Assembly (NCBI GenBank): GCA_035715725.1
Contig: DASTKT010000223.1
Location: forward strand, 38,305 to 102,304
Origin: JADGGV01 sp035715725
Lineage (GTDB): Bacteria; Gemmatimonadota; Gemmatimonadetes; Longimicrobiales; RSA9
Length of the DNA stretch: 64,000 nt
Direction of reading: 5' to 3'
This document shows, piece by piece, positions 32,823 to 41,349 of the stretch (position 1 is the stretch's first letter; every line of letters starts with the position of its first letter). The notes under the pieces are model-generated. The model saw nothing but the letters and a program-made list of their open reading frames with translations, was not told where the DNA came from and searched no databases. The position numbers and the translations under genes are program-made.

Positions 32823-33452
32823 ATGATACAGCGTCATCGCATCGGGCGCGCGCTGCGGCTCGCGCTTCCCGCCGTCCTGCTCGGCGCCGGTCCCGCGCTG
32901 GCGGGCCCGCCGTGGGTCTCGATCGAGTACCCGGCGAACCCCTTCGACCCGGCGACGCGTGGCGCGCTCCTCGTCGTGCACACCTATCATCACCGTGCCG
33001 CGATGCCGTTCCCCGTGGCGGCGACGGCCGAGGGTCGGATCGGCGGGGAGCGGCGGAGCATCTCGCTGACCGTGGAGCGCACGTCGACGCCGGGGGTGTG
33101 GGCGGTGAAGGGCTCGCTGCCGGCGGACGGAAGCTGGGTCGTGTCCGCGACGATGACGTACGGCGAGGCCGGCGACCGTGCCACGGCGCTCGTCGGGATC
33201 GCGCGCGACGGGCGGCTCGCGGCGGTGCGGGTGCCGACGGACACGCGGGACGGCTGGCCGGTGCCGCGCGTGGCGACGCGGGCCGAGACCGAGGCCGTGC
33301 TGGAGACGGCGCTCGCGGCGAGCAGCGTGCCGGCGCGGCGCGTGTCGGAGGCGCCGGGGCGCTCGCTGGCGCTCGCGGGGCTGGGCGCCGTGCTGCTCGT
33401 GCCGGTGCTCCGCCTGGGGCGCCGCCGGCCCGGGCGGGGTGAGGAGCGCTGA
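32823..33452 (+). CDS. exported hypothetical protein with C-terminal anchor
   Basis: A 209-residue protein with a signal peptide (ALRLALPAVLLGAGPALA, residues 10-27), a beta-rich exported domain (30-145) and a C-terminal hydrophobic stretch (LALAGLGAVLLVPVLRLG, about 183-200) followed by RRRPGRGEER. The domain has short strands such as WVSIEYPANPFDPATRGALL and SISLTVERTSTPGVWAV and may be immunoglobulin-like, but I do not recognise the family. GGGAGGGTCCC precedes ATG 32823. It sits just upstream of the second sigma/anti-sigma/DUF4097 cassette, separated by 112 bases, so it may belong to the same response. Confidence 0.65.
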   Translation: MIQRHRIGRALRLALPAVLLGAGPALAGPPWVSIEYPANPFDPATRGALLVVHTYHHRAAMPFPVAATAEGRIGGERRSISLTVERTSTPGVWAVKGSLPADGSWVVSATMTYGEAGDRATALVGIARDGRLAAVRVPTDTRDGWPVPRVATRAETEAVLETALAASSVPARRVSEAPGRSLALAGLGAVLLVPVLRLGRRRPGRGEER

Positions 33453-33564
33453 GGCGCGGCGGCCGCACGGGCGGCCGGCCGCGGATGAACCTGGACGATA
33501 CCGGACCCGGGAGCCGACCGCGACCGCCCGTGCATCCGCACCCGCCTCGTCGCCCGCGCCGTCC

Positions 33565-34089
33565 ATGAACGCGGATGTCCACGCCGCGCAGGCGGGCGAC
33601 CTGCACGCCTTCGACCGCCTGTACGCGGCGAACGTGGGGCGCGTCCATGCGCTCTGCCTGCGGATGGCGCGGGACGGAACGGAGGCGGAGCTGCTGACGC
33701 AGGACGTGTTCGTGCACGCGTGGCAGCGCCTGGCGTCGTTCCGGGCGGAGAGCGCGTTCGGCTCGTGGCTGCATCGGCTGGCGGTGAACGTCGTGCTGCA
33801 GAGCTGGCGGGCGGAGCACCGCCGCGCGGCGCGGCTCGAGTCCGTCGAGGACCCGGCGGCGGTCGCCGACGCCCGGGCGGCCGGCGCGGATCCGAGGATC
33901 GAAGAGCGGGTGGACCTGGACCGGGCCATCGCGTCGCTGCCGGAGGGCGCGCGGCTCGTGCTGGTGCTCCACGACGTCGAAGGGTACACGCACGAGGAGA
34001 TCGCGGAGCTGTGCGGCATCGCGGCGGGCACGGCGAAGGCGCAACTCCACCGCGCCCGCCGGCTGCTCCGGGAGAGGCTGGACCGATGA
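33565..34089 (+). CDS. ECF RNA polymerase sigma factor
   Basis: A 174-residue ECF sigma factor with region 2 (FDRLYAANVGRVHALCLRMA, then FRAESAFGSWLHRLAVNVVL) and region 4 (LPEGARLVLVLHDVEGYTHE, then IAELCGIAAGTAKAQLH). It is a close paralogue of the sigma factor at 10445-11005; compare FRGESAFGTWLHRLALNVML there. ATG 33565 fits the homology; no ribosome binding site is obvious. Its stop overlaps the start of the anti-sigma gene (ATGA), so the two proteins should be made in equal amounts. Confidence 0.9.
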   Translation: MNADVHAAQAGDLHAFDRLYAANVGRVHALCLRMARDGTEAELLTQDVFVHAWQRLASFRAESAFGSWLHRLAVNVVLQSWRAEHRRAARLESVEDPAAVADARAAGADPRIEERVDLDRAIASLPEGARLVLVLHDVEGYTHEEIAELCGIAAGTAKAQLHRARRLLRERLDR

Positions 34090-34829
34090 CGAGCCACATC
34101 GCGGAGGCGGCACTGAACGACTACGTCGACGGAGTGCTGTCGGCGGAGGCGCGCGCCGGGGTCGAGCGGCACCTGGCGGAGTGCGACGCGTGCGCGTCGA
34201 GCGCCGCGGCGCTCTTCCGGCTCGTCGCAAGGCTGGGCGCGCTCCCCCGATCGGTGCCGCCGCGCGAAGACCTGCGACCGGCGATCCGGGCGCGGATCGG
34301 CGCCGTTTCGGCGGCGGTGGAGGCCGCGGCGGGCGTGCCGGCCGAGGCGGCCGCGCGGCCCGGGGCGACCCCCGGCGACGGCGCGCGCCGGCTCCGGCTG
34401 CGACGCCGCTTCGCGCTGGCGGCCGCGGCGGTGCTGCTCGTCGCGTCCACGGCGACCGTCACGCGCTGGCTGGTGCTGCGCGAGGGGCGTGGCGCCACGG
34501 GCGCGGTCGGTGCGAGCGCCGTCGCCTCGACGGGGGCGACGGAGGCGGAGGCGAGCGACGTCGCGCTGGCGGCGTTCCACCGGGACGAGAGCCGCTACAC
34601 CGCGGCCATCGCGGAGCTCGAGGGGGCGCTCCGGCGCGAGCGGACACGACTGAGCCCGGAGACGCTGGGCATCCTGCGGCGCAACCTGGAGGTGATCGAT
34701 CGGGCGCTGGCGGAGTCGCGGGCGGCGCTGGCCCGGGACCCGGCGAACGCGGAGCTGGGCCGGATGATCCTGTCCACCTACTCGCAGAAGCTCGAGCTCC
34801 TGCGACGGGCGCGGGAGTCCACGTCGTGA
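34086..34829 (+). CDS. zinc-finger anti-sigma factor
   Basis: A 247-residue membrane anti-sigma factor, paralogue of the protein at 9562-10431. The clamp is His29-x3-Cys33-x2-Cys36 (HLAECDAC), at exactly the same residue numbers as in that protein. A membrane span is near residues 102-122 (FALAAAAVLLVASTATVTRW). The shared C-terminal domain covers about 165-245 (AIAELEGALRRERTRLSPET, then LAESRAALARDPANAEL). It overlaps the sigma gene by ATGA and the DUF4097 gene by GTGA. The shared C-terminal domain outside the membrane is probably the sensor part. Confidence 0.86.
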   Translation: MTSHIAEAALNDYVDGVLSAEARAGVERHLAECDACASSAAALFRLVARLGALPRSVPPREDLRPAIRARIGAVSAAVEAAAGVPAEAAARPGATPGDGARRLRLRRRFALAAAAVLLVASTATVTRWLVLREGRGATGAVGASAVASTGATEAEASDVALAAFHRDESRYTAAIAELEGALRRERTRLSPETLGILRRNLEVIDRALAESRAALARDPANAELGRMILSTYSQKLELLRRARESTS

Positions 34830-35833
34830 CATGGGCGTGCGGGGGGTCGCGGCGGGAGGGGTCGGGCGGGCGCCGGCTGGCGGCGCTCCTTCCGCCGGCG
34901 GCGGTGCCGCGGCCCACGGCCGCGGGACTCCCCCTGGCGGCGCTGCTCCCGGTCGGTTTGCTCCTCGGCGCCGCGGCGGCGCCGGCGGCGGCGCAGGCGC
35001 CGGGACCCGCGACGCGGGCGGTCGAGGCGCGAAGGGCGCTGGCGCCGTCGGGGCTGCTCCGGATCTGGAACCTGAGCGGCTCGGTACGGGTCGTCGCATG
35101 GGACCGCGACAGCGTCGTCGTGACCGGGCGGGTGCCCGTCGACGAGAAGTTCTTCTGCGGCGGGCGGCGGGAGGCGATGAAGTGCGGGGTCGACGTGCCG
35201 CCCGGGAGCGAGGAGGCGGCGGGCCGCTCGACGCTCGAGGTCCGCGTGCCGGTCCGAGCGCAGCTCTGGCTGAAGAGCGGGGACGGCGACGTCGTGGTGT
35301 CGGGCTTCGCCGGCGACCTCGACGCCTACTCCGTGAGCGGCCGCATCGACGTGAGCGGTGCGGCCCGCGTGCTCACGCTGGAGTCGATGGGCGGCGACAT
35401 CGTGGTGGCGGGCTCGGCGACGACGGTGCGGGCGCGGACGGCGGGCGGCCGGATCACCCTCGGCGCCCGGATCGACGATGCGACGGCGACGAGCGTGAGC
35501 GGCGACGTGGTCGTGCGCGGGGGCGCGATCCGGCGCGGGCGGCTCGAGTCGATCGACGGCGCGGTGCGCTGGCGGGGGCCGCTCGCCGAGGGGGCGGACG
35601 TCGAGATCACGAACCACGGCGGCTCGGTCGAGCTGTTCCTCCCGCCGGACGCGAGCGGAGCGTTCGAGGTGCACACCTACGTCGGCACCGTCCAGAGCGA
35701 CTTCGGTCCGGCGAAGCTGCTCGGCGCCCGGGACCAGAACGGTCGCGAGCTGTCCTTCGTGCTGGGCCGGCCCGCGGGCGCGCGCGTCACGGTCCGGACG
35801 TTCAAGGGCCCCGTCGCCATCCGGCGGCTGTAG
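34826..35833 (+). CDS. exported DUF4097 protein of second sigma cassette
   Basis: A 335-residue DUF4097-like beta-solenoid protein. A long N-terminal leader carries a hydrophobic signal segment (LAALLPVGLLLGAAAAPAAA, about 38-57). Repeating turns follow: IWNLSGSVRVVAWD, KSGDGDVVVSG, YSVSGRIDVSG, LESMGGDIVVAG, TAGGRITLG, TSVSGDVVVRGG and NHGGSVELF. The GTG start overlaps the stop of the anti-sigma gene (GTGA). A pair of cysteines (FFCGG and MKCGV) near residues 113-124 could form a disulfide. It completes a three-gene cassette of sigma, anti-sigma and envelope solenoid protein. Confidence 0.8.
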   Translation: MTWACGGSRREGSGGRRLAALLPPAAVPRPTAAGLPLAALLPVGLLLGAAAAPAAAQAPGPATRAVEARRALAPSGLLRIWNLSGSVRVVAWDRDSVVVTGRVPVDEKFFCGGRREAMKCGVDVPPGSEEAAGRSTLEVRVPVRAQLWLKSGDGDVVVSGFAGDLDAYSVSGRIDVSGAARVLTLESMGGDIVVAGSATTVRARTAGGRITLGARIDDATATSVSGDVVVRGGAIRRGRLESIDGAVRWRGPLAEGADVEITNHGGSVELFLPPDASGAFEVHTYVGTVQSDFGPAKLLGARDQNGRELSFVLGRPAGARVTVRTFKGPVAIRRL

Positions 35834-35895
35834 GGCCGCGCCGGGGCGGCGCCATTCCCGGCCGGGCCGGCCGCTGGTAACTTCAAGGCGTGAGC

Positions 35896-35937
35896 ATGCA
35901 CGCCGTCTCCCGCCTTCCGCGACGCGCCACCCCGTGA
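35896..35937 (+). CDS. possible leader peptide before the MATE gene
   Basis: A 13-codon frame (MHAVSRLPRRATP) starts at ATG 35896, with CAAGGCG ten bases upstream, and ends in a TGA that overlaps the GTG start of the MATE transporter (GTGA). The MATE gene has no ribosome binding site of its own in this region, so translation could depend on reinitiation from this short frame. A start at GTG 35890 would add two codons. No attenuator hairpin was found. Confidence 0.35.
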   Translation: MHAVSRLPRRATP

Positions 35938-37337
35938 CCTCGTCCCGATTCCATCCGCCCCGCCGCGCCGACCTGCGCGCGACGGTCCGCCTCGCTCTGC
36001 CCATCGTCGTCGTGCAGGTGGGGCTGCAGGCGATGGGCGTGGTGGACACGATGATGGTCGGGCGCCTGTCCGCCGCGGCGCTCGCGGCGGTCGCGCTGGG
36101 AAACCTCTACTTCATGGCCCCGGCCATCTTCGGCCAGGGGCTGCTGATGGCGCTGGACCCGGTGGTCGCGCAGGCGGTGGGCGCGAAGGACGACGTGGCC
36201 ATCAGCCGCGCGCTGCAGCGGGGGTCGATCCTGGCGCTGCTCGCGGCGCTGCTCCTGACCGTCGTGCTGCTGCCGGTGCGGCCGGTGCTCACGCTGCTGC
36301 GGCAGCCGGCGGACGTGGTGCCGATGGCCTCGGCCTACGTGCTCGTGTCGATCCTCGGCGCTCTGCCGTTCCTCGGCTTCGTGGTCGTCCGCCAGACGCT
36401 CCAGGCGATGCACCACACGAGCGCCATCGTGTGGGCGATCGTGGCGGCGAACCTGGCGAACGCGGGGCTGAACTGGGTGCTCATCTTCGGCCACCTGGGC
36501 GCACCGCCGATGGGACCGGTGGGCTCGGCGTGGGCGTCCGCGGCGGCACGCTGGCTGATGTTCCTGCTGCTCGTGGTGCTGGGACGCCGGGAGCTGCACG
36601 GGCACGTGCTGCCGCTGCGGCGGGATGCGCTGGACCGGACGGCGTTCGTGCGCATGGTGCGGCTCGGCCTGCCGATCGGCACGACGATGCTGCTCGAGTA
36701 CGCGGCGTTCGGCGCGGTCGCGCTGCTGATGGGGCTGCTCGGCACGGCGGCGATGGCGGGGCACCAGGTGGCGCTCAGCCTGGCGTCGCTGACGTTCATG
36801 GTGCCGCTCGGGATCGCCGGCGCGGGGGCGGTGCTGGTCGGGCACTCCATCGGGCGCGGGGACCCGGACGGCGCGCGCCGCGCGGCCGCGGCCTCGCTGA
36901 TCTGCGGCGCGGCGTTCATGCTCCTCTCGGCGCTGCTCTTCCTGAGCGCGCCGGGCTTCCTGGCGCGGCTGTACACGGACCAGCCGACGGTGCTCGCCGT
37001 GGCCGTCGCGCTCATCCCGATCGCCGGGATCTTCCAGGTCTTCGACGGGCTGCAGGTGGTGGGCGCGGGGGTGCTGCGGGGCGTCGGCGACACGCGCGCG
37101 CCGCTGGTCGTGAACCTGCTCGGCTTCTGGCTCGTGGGGATGCCGATCAGCGTCTACTTCGGGTTCCGGACGCCGGCCGGGCCGCGCGGGCTCTGGTGGG
37201 GGCTGGTGGCGGGGCTCGCCGCCGTCGCCATCTTCCTGCTGCTGCGGATCCGGCACCGGCTGGGACGGGAGCTGCGGCGCCTGGTCATCGACGAGGACCA
37301 CGCGCACGGCGGAGTGGAGGAGTGGGAGACGGGGTGA
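35934..37337 (+). CDS. MATE-family multidrug efflux transporter
   Basis: A 467-residue membrane protein of the multidrug and toxic compound extrusion family, with about twelve helices in two homologous halves (LALPIVVVQVGLQAMGVVDT at the first, LGLPIGTTMLLEYAAFGAVA at the seventh). MATE pumps use Na+ or H+ gradients to export cationic drugs and metabolites. The conserved VDTMMVGRLS and GVLRGVGDTRAP stretches are present. GTG 35934 is the only start that fits helix one. A short upstream frame overlaps it. The tail (residues 445-467) is polar and acidic. Confidence 0.93.
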   Translation: MTSSRFHPPRRADLRATVRLALPIVVVQVGLQAMGVVDTMMVGRLSAAALAAVALGNLYFMAPAIFGQGLLMALDPVVAQAVGAKDDVAISRALQRGSILALLAALLLTVVLLPVRPVLTLLRQPADVVPMASAYVLVSILGALPFLGFVVVRQTLQAMHHTSAIVWAIVAANLANAGLNWVLIFGHLGAPPMGPVGSAWASAAARWLMFLLLVVLGRRELHGHVLPLRRDALDRTAFVRMVRLGLPIGTTMLLEYAAFGAVALLMGLLGTAAMAGHQVALSLASLTFMVPLGIAGAGAVLVGHSIGRGDPDGARRAAAASLICGAAFMLLSALLFLSAPGFLARLYTDQPTVLAVAVALIPIAGIFQVFDGLQVVGAGVLRGVGDTRAPLVVNLLGFWLVGMPISVYFGFRTPAGPRGLWWGLVAGLAAVAIFLLLRIRHRLGRELRRLVIDEDHAHGGVEEWETG

Positions 37338-37419
37338 GGGGGAGCGCTGGCGGCTCCGGCGCCCGGTTCGGGGCGGCCGGCCGGGCGACGGCCGTGAGAG
37401 CGCCACCGCCACGCCCGCG

Positions 37420-37449
37420 TTGTAAACGGCTCCATCCACAGCCTATCTT
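37420..37449 (+). promoter_or_regulatory. predicted promoter of the FlgO-TPR gene
   Basis: TTGTAA (37420-37425) and TATCTT (37444-37449) are 18 bases apart, each four of six to the housekeeping consensus. The start of transcription would be near 37456, about 32 bases before the ATG at 37488. Confidence 0.4.
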
Positions 37450-37487
37450 GCGGCGGGTTCCCGCCCGACGATCACCGTCCCGACGCC

Positions 37488-39362
37488 ATGCCACCCGAGA
37501 GACCCGGACTCCTGGCCGAGCTGCGCCGCCGCCGCGTGTTCCGCGTGGCGGGCGTGTATGCCGTCGTCGCCTGGGCCGTCATCCAGGTGGCGACGTCGAC
37601 CTTCCCGTACCTGCACCTGCCCGACTGGATCGTCACCGCCGTCATCGTGCTGGCGCTGCTCGGCTTCCCGGCGGTGCTGGCGCTGGCGTGGGCGTTCGAC
37701 CTGACGCCGGGGGGGCTCGAGCGCACGCCCGACTCAGGACCGCATGCCGCACAGGCGCGGCTCGGCGCGCGCGTCCTGCTGGCGGCGACGTTCGGCGTGG
37801 TGCTCCTGGTCGGCGGCTTCGTCGCGGCCCGGCGGGAGGGGCTGCTCCCGTCCTGGATGGCGGCGCTGTCGGGACGGCCGGCCGTCGACGACGACCCCGC
37901 GATGCGCTCGATCGCGGTGCTGCCGTTCAACAACCTCAGCGCGGACAAGGCGACGGAGTACTTCTCGGACGGGATCACGGACGAGATCCTGGCCACGCTG
38001 TCCAAGGTGTCCGACCTGAAGGTGATCAGCCGCACCTCCGTCATGCAGTACAAGGCGACGACGAAGGCGGTCCCGCAGATCGGTGCGGAGCTGGGGGTCG
38101 GGGCGGTGCTGGAGGGGAGCGTGCAGAAGCAGGGCGACCGGGTCCGGATCACGGTGCAGCTCATCAACGCGCGCAGCGACAAGCACCTCTGGGCGGAGAA
38201 GTACGACCGGACGCTCGCGGACGTGTTCGCGGTGGAGACGGAGGTGGCGGAGAAGATCGCGTCGTCGCTGCGGGCGGAGCTCTCGCCGGAAGAGCACGAG
38301 CGCATGACGCGCCGCCCGACGCGCAGCACGGCCGCCCAGGAGCTGTACCGGAAGGGGCACGAGACGTGGCTGCAGGAGACGGAGGAGAGCCTCCACCGGG
38401 CCATCGAGCTGTACCAGGCGGCGCTCCGCGAGGACCCGGAGTTCGCGCTCGCGTACGTCGGGCTCGCGGAGGCGTACGCGGACCTCGGCGCCTACGGCAA
38501 CCGGGCCGAAGCGACGTCCCAGGCGAGGGCGGCGGCGCTCAAGGCGTTGGAGCTCGACTCGACGGCCGCGGGCGCGCACGACGCGCTCGCCTTCGTGCTG
38601 CACAACATCGACTTCGACCTGCGGGGCGCCGAGCGCGAGTACCAGACCGAGCTGCGGCTGAACCCCGGCAGCTCGCTGGCGTACTTCGACTACGCCAACC
38701 TGCTCGTCGACGAGAGGAAGGAGCCGCGCCGGGCCGTCGCCTTGATGCGCCGCGCCGGCGACCTCGATCCGCTCGTGCCCTGGATCCGGAACGGCCTCGC
38801 CGACGTGTTCATCGACACCGGGCAGCCGGACTCCGCGATCGCCGTGCTGCGGCCGCTCCTCGCGCTCGCCCCGAAGGAGGCCCACTACCACCACGCGCTC
38901 GGGCTCGCGTACCGGCGCATCGGACGGCTCGCCCTCTCCGCGGCCGAGCTGGAGCGCGCCGTGGCGCTCGACCGCGAGGCCAGCGCCACGTACCGGATCG
39001 ACCTCGGGATCAGCTACGCGCAACTGGGACGGCGCGCCGACGCGGAGCGGATCGCCGCGCAAATCGGCGGACAGAACGTCACGGCCCAGTGCTCGCTGGC
39101 GCAGCTCCTCGGCTGGCTCGGCCGGACCGACGAGGCGTTCGCGTGGCTGGAGCGCGCGCTGGCGGACCGCAACTCCGGCGTCCTGCGCCTGAGGTTCGAC
39201 CCGGACTTCGATCCGCTTCGCAAGGACCCGAGGTTCGCGGCGCTCGTGCGGAAGGTCGCAGCGCAGGGTAGCCCGGAGGCGGGCGGCGGCGACGCCGCAG
39301 CGACGCGGACCGCCGGCACCGGGCCCGCCGCCGGAGCGGCCCCGCCCGCGCCGCCGGGCTAG
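37488..39362 (+). CDS. membrane FlgO-like/TPR protein
   Basis: A 624-residue protein with three parts. An N-terminal membrane region has two hydrophobic segments near 19-37 and 46-70 (YAVVAWAVIQVATSTFPYL, then VTAVIVLALLGFPAVLALAW) and a third near 95-115. A FlgO/TolB-N-like domain (about 140-255) has the typical SIAVLPFNNLSADKATEYFS, DGITDEILATLSKV and SVMQYKATTKAVPQIGAELG. At least six TPR repeats cover about 285-560. The same plan occurs in many adenylate-cyclase-associated or winged-helix TPR proteins in soil bacteria, but here the usual N-terminal DNA-binding or cyclase domain is missing. A role in envelope sensing is guesswork. It has no obvious ribosome binding site but a fair promoter. 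Its stop overlaps the convergent ABC permease by 3 bases (CTAG). Confidence 0.85.
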   Translation: MPPERPGLLAELRRRRVFRVAGVYAVVAWAVIQVATSTFPYLHLPDWIVTAVIVLALLGFPAVLALAWAFDLTPGGLERTPDSGPHAAQARLGARVLLAATFGVVLLVGGFVAARREGLLPSWMAALSGRPAVDDDPAMRSIAVLPFNNLSADKATEYFSDGITDEILATLSKVSDLKVISRTSVMQYKATTKAVPQIGAELGVGAVLEGSVQKQGDRVRITVQLINARSDKHLWAEKYDRTLADVFAVETEVAEKIASSLRAELSPEEHERMTRRPTRSTAAQELYRKGHETWLQETEESLHRAIELYQAALREDPEFALAYVGLAEAYADLGAYGNRAEATSQARAAALKALELDSTAAGAHDALAFVLHNIDFDLRGAEREYQTELRLNPGSSLAYFDYANLLVDERKEPRRAVALMRRAGDLDPLVPWIRNGLADVFIDTGQPDSAIAVLRPLLALAPKEAHYHHALGLAYRRIGRLALSAAELERAVALDREASATYRIDLGISYAQLGRRADAERIAAQIGGQNVTAQCSLAQLLGWLGRTDEAFAWLERALADRNSGVLRLRFDPDFDPLRKDPRFAALVRKVAAQGSPEAGGGDAAATRTAGTGPAAGAAPPAPPG

Positions 39363-40177
39363 CCGACCGCCCGCTTGTCGAACGCGCGCGCGCCCAGCCG
39401 CCAGAAGACGACGACCATCGCCGCGAGCGCGGCGAGCACCGCGCCGAGCGGCATGTGCGGGAGCGCGGGCGTGAGCGCGCCACGCAGCCCCTCCGCCACG
39501 TAGACCAGCGGGTTCACCAGCACCGCCCACTTCATCACCGGCACCGTGGACAGCCCCTGCCAGGGGTAGTACGCGCAGCCGAAGAAGATCATCGGCGCGA
39601 TGATCACGCTGAACATCACGCCGATCTGCTGCGGCGGGATGGCGGTGCCCATGAGCAGGCCGAGCGAGGAGAAGGCGGCGGAGCCGAGGATCGCGACCGC
39701 GGCGACCGCCGGCGCGTGCGCCCACGTGAGCGCCTGGATCGGCCCGATCACCAGCCGGGCGATGGGGAGCACGAACGCCGCCGTCACGATCCCCTGGATC
39801 ACTCCCGCCACAACCTTCTCGAGCGCGACGGCGCGGATCGGGATCGGGGCCAGCAGCCGGTCGTCGATCTCGCGCGTCCAACCGAAGTCCTGCATCATCG
39901 GCAACGCCACCGCCTGCACGCTGGAGAGCGCGAGCGACACCGCCAGGATCCCCGGCAGCAGCGCCGCGCCATAGCCCCGCTCCATGAAGCCCATCTTCGG
40001 CAGCAGATAGCCGAACACGACCACGAAGAGCAGCGGCTGGAGCGCCGTGCGGATCAGGAAGCTCGGCAGCTCGCGCCGCGCCACGCGCAGGTCCCGCTGC
40101 AGAAGCGCGCCGAAGACGCGCCCGGTGGTGACCCCACGCTCCGGCCGGGCCGGCGCCGAGACGGCAACGGTGCTCAT
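39359..40177 (-). CDS. ABC-2 exporter permease
   Basis: A 272-residue ABC-2-type permease (DrrB-like) with six hydrophobic helices. Family stretches are RRELPSFLIRTALQPLLFVV near the first helix, REIDDRLLAPIPIRAVALEK in the cytoplasmic loop, and IIAPMIFFGCAYYPW and LVNPLVYVAEGLRGAL near the end. With the ATPase gene it forms a complete exporter for drugs, lipids or a polymer. Its ATG overlaps the stop of the ATPase gene (ATGA). The transport direction is outward by family; the substrate is unknown. Confidence 0.9.
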   Translation of the reverse strand: MSTVAVSAPARPERGVTTGRVFGALLQRDLRVARRELPSFLIRTALQPLLFVVVFGYLLPKMGFMERGYGAALLPGILAVSLALSSVQAVALPMMQDFGWTREIDDRLLAPIPIRAVALEKVVAGVIQGIVTAAFVLPIARLVIGPIQALTWAHAPAVAAVAILGSAAFSSLGLLMGTAIPPQQIGVMFSVIIAPMIFFGCAYYPWQGLSTVPVMKWAVLVNPLVYVAEGLRGALTPALPHMPLGAVLAALAAMVVVFWRLGARAFDKRAVG

Positions 40178-41226
40178 TCCAGCTTCCTCCCGGTCATGGA
40201 GATGAAGAGCGTCTCGAGGCTCGGCGGCGAGAGGTGGACGTCCCGGACCACCCGGCCGTCGGACTCCGCGGCCCGGACCAGGGCGCCGATCACCTCGCCG
40301 GGCCGGTCGACGTACGCGCGCACCGTCTCCCGCTGCGCCTGCGCGGACCGCACGCCGGCAATCGCCCGCGCGGCCTCCGCCGCCGGCGTCGCATCACCAT
40401 CCAGCACCAGCTCGATCAGCGTGCCGCCCGGCGCCCGGGCCTTCAGCCCGGCGGGCGTGTCCAGCGCCAGGAGCCGACCCCGGTCCACGATCGCCAGGCG
40501 CTCGCAGAGCCGGTCCGCTTCCTCCATGTAGTGCGTCGTCATCACGATCGTGCGCCCCTCCGCGTGCAGGCGGCGCAGGATCTCCCAGAGCGCGAGCCGC
40601 GCCTGCGGGTCCAGCCCCACGGTCGGCTCGTCGAGGAACAACACCTCCGGCTCGTGGATCAGCGCCCGCGCGATCATCAGCCGCTGCTGCTGGCCGCCGG
40701 AGAGCTGGTCCACCTTCGACTCGCCCCGGTCCCCCAGCTCCAGCTCCTCGAGCAACCGCGCGGCCCGCGCCTCCGCCTCCGCGCGGCCGATCCCGAAATA
40801 GGCGGCATGGAAGAGGAGGTTCTCCCGCACCGTGAGCGACCGGTCCGGGTTCGGCCGCTGCGGCACCACACCGATCCGCCGCTTCACCGCGACCGGGTCG
40901 GCGACGACGTCCCGCTCCGCCACCAGCGCCCGCCCCGACGTCGGGCGCACCCGCGTCGTCAGGATCCCGATCGTCGTCGTCTTCCCCGCCCCGTTCGGGC
41001 CGAGCAGGCCGAAGAACTCGCCGCGCCGGACCTCCAGGTCGAGCCCCTGGAGCGCCACCAGCTCCCGCGCCGGCGCGGCCGCGGCCGTCACCGGCCCGAC
41101 CGCACCGGCGCCGGGGGGCGCGGGCGGCGGCCCGGCCGCCACTCCCCCACCCCGCCGACCCCGTTTCGGGGCGGGCAACGGATAAACCTTCCGTAACGCC
41201 TCGGTCCGAATCGCCGCTCCGGGCAC
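40174..41226 (-). CDS. ABC exporter ATPase with linker insertion
   Basis: A 350-residue DrrA-type ATPase. Walker A is GPNGAGKT (76-83), the signature LSGGQ is at 175-179, Walker B is VLFLDE (195-200), and the switch His is in TTHYMEEADRL. A C-terminal domain (about 255-350) typical of drug ABC exporters is present. Between the first strand (TEALRKVYPL, residues 8-17) and the rest of the nucleotide domain there is an insertion of about 35 residues rich in Gly, Pro and Ala (20-54), unusual for this family. GTG 41226 has GGGAGG five bases upstream; the open frame to 41322 runs into the operator. Divergent TetR gene and operator suggest repression until a substrate binds TetR. Confidence 0.92.
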   Translation of the reverse strand: MPGAAIRTEALRKVYPLPAPKRGRRGGGVAAGPPPAPPGAGAVGPVTAAAAPARELVALQGLDLEVRRGEFFGLLGPNGAGKTTTIGILTTRVRPTSGRALVAERDVVADPVAVKRRIGVVPQRPNPDRSLTVRENLLFHAAYFGIGRAEAEARAARLLEELELGDRGESKVDQLSGGQQQRLMIARALIHEPEVLFLDEPTVGLDPQARLALWEILRRLHAEGRTIVMTTHYMEEADRLCERLAIVDRGRLLALDTPAGLKARAPGGTLIELVLDGDATPAAEAARAIAGVRSAQAQRETVRAYVDRPGEVIGALVRAAESDGRVVRDVHLSPPSLETLFISMTGRKLE

Positions 41227-41278
41227 GGCCGCCTCCCGCGCGGTCCCCTGGTGGGTCGGTCGCCGCGCGCGTACTATT

Positions 41279-41296
41279 TGTGAATCTGTGTTCACA
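41279..41296. promoter_or_regulatory. perfect inverted repeat, TetR operator candidate
   Basis: TGTGAA-TCTGTG-TTCACA is an 18-base perfect inverted repeat in the gap between the divergent tetR and ABC exporter genes. TACTAT at 41272-41277, just beside it, could be part of a promoter. Size and place fit a TetR dimer site that would control both directions. Confidence 0.65.
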
Positions 41297-41349
41297 TCGA
41301 CCGGGCGCGAAAATGCGTGCACACCGGGGTGGCGTCAAGGACGGCGGGG

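Noticed and set aside
37734..39881. A 715-codon minus-strand open frame.
   Set aside because: Antisense to the FlgO-TPR gene and out of frame with the ABC permease; no ribosome binding site or domain.
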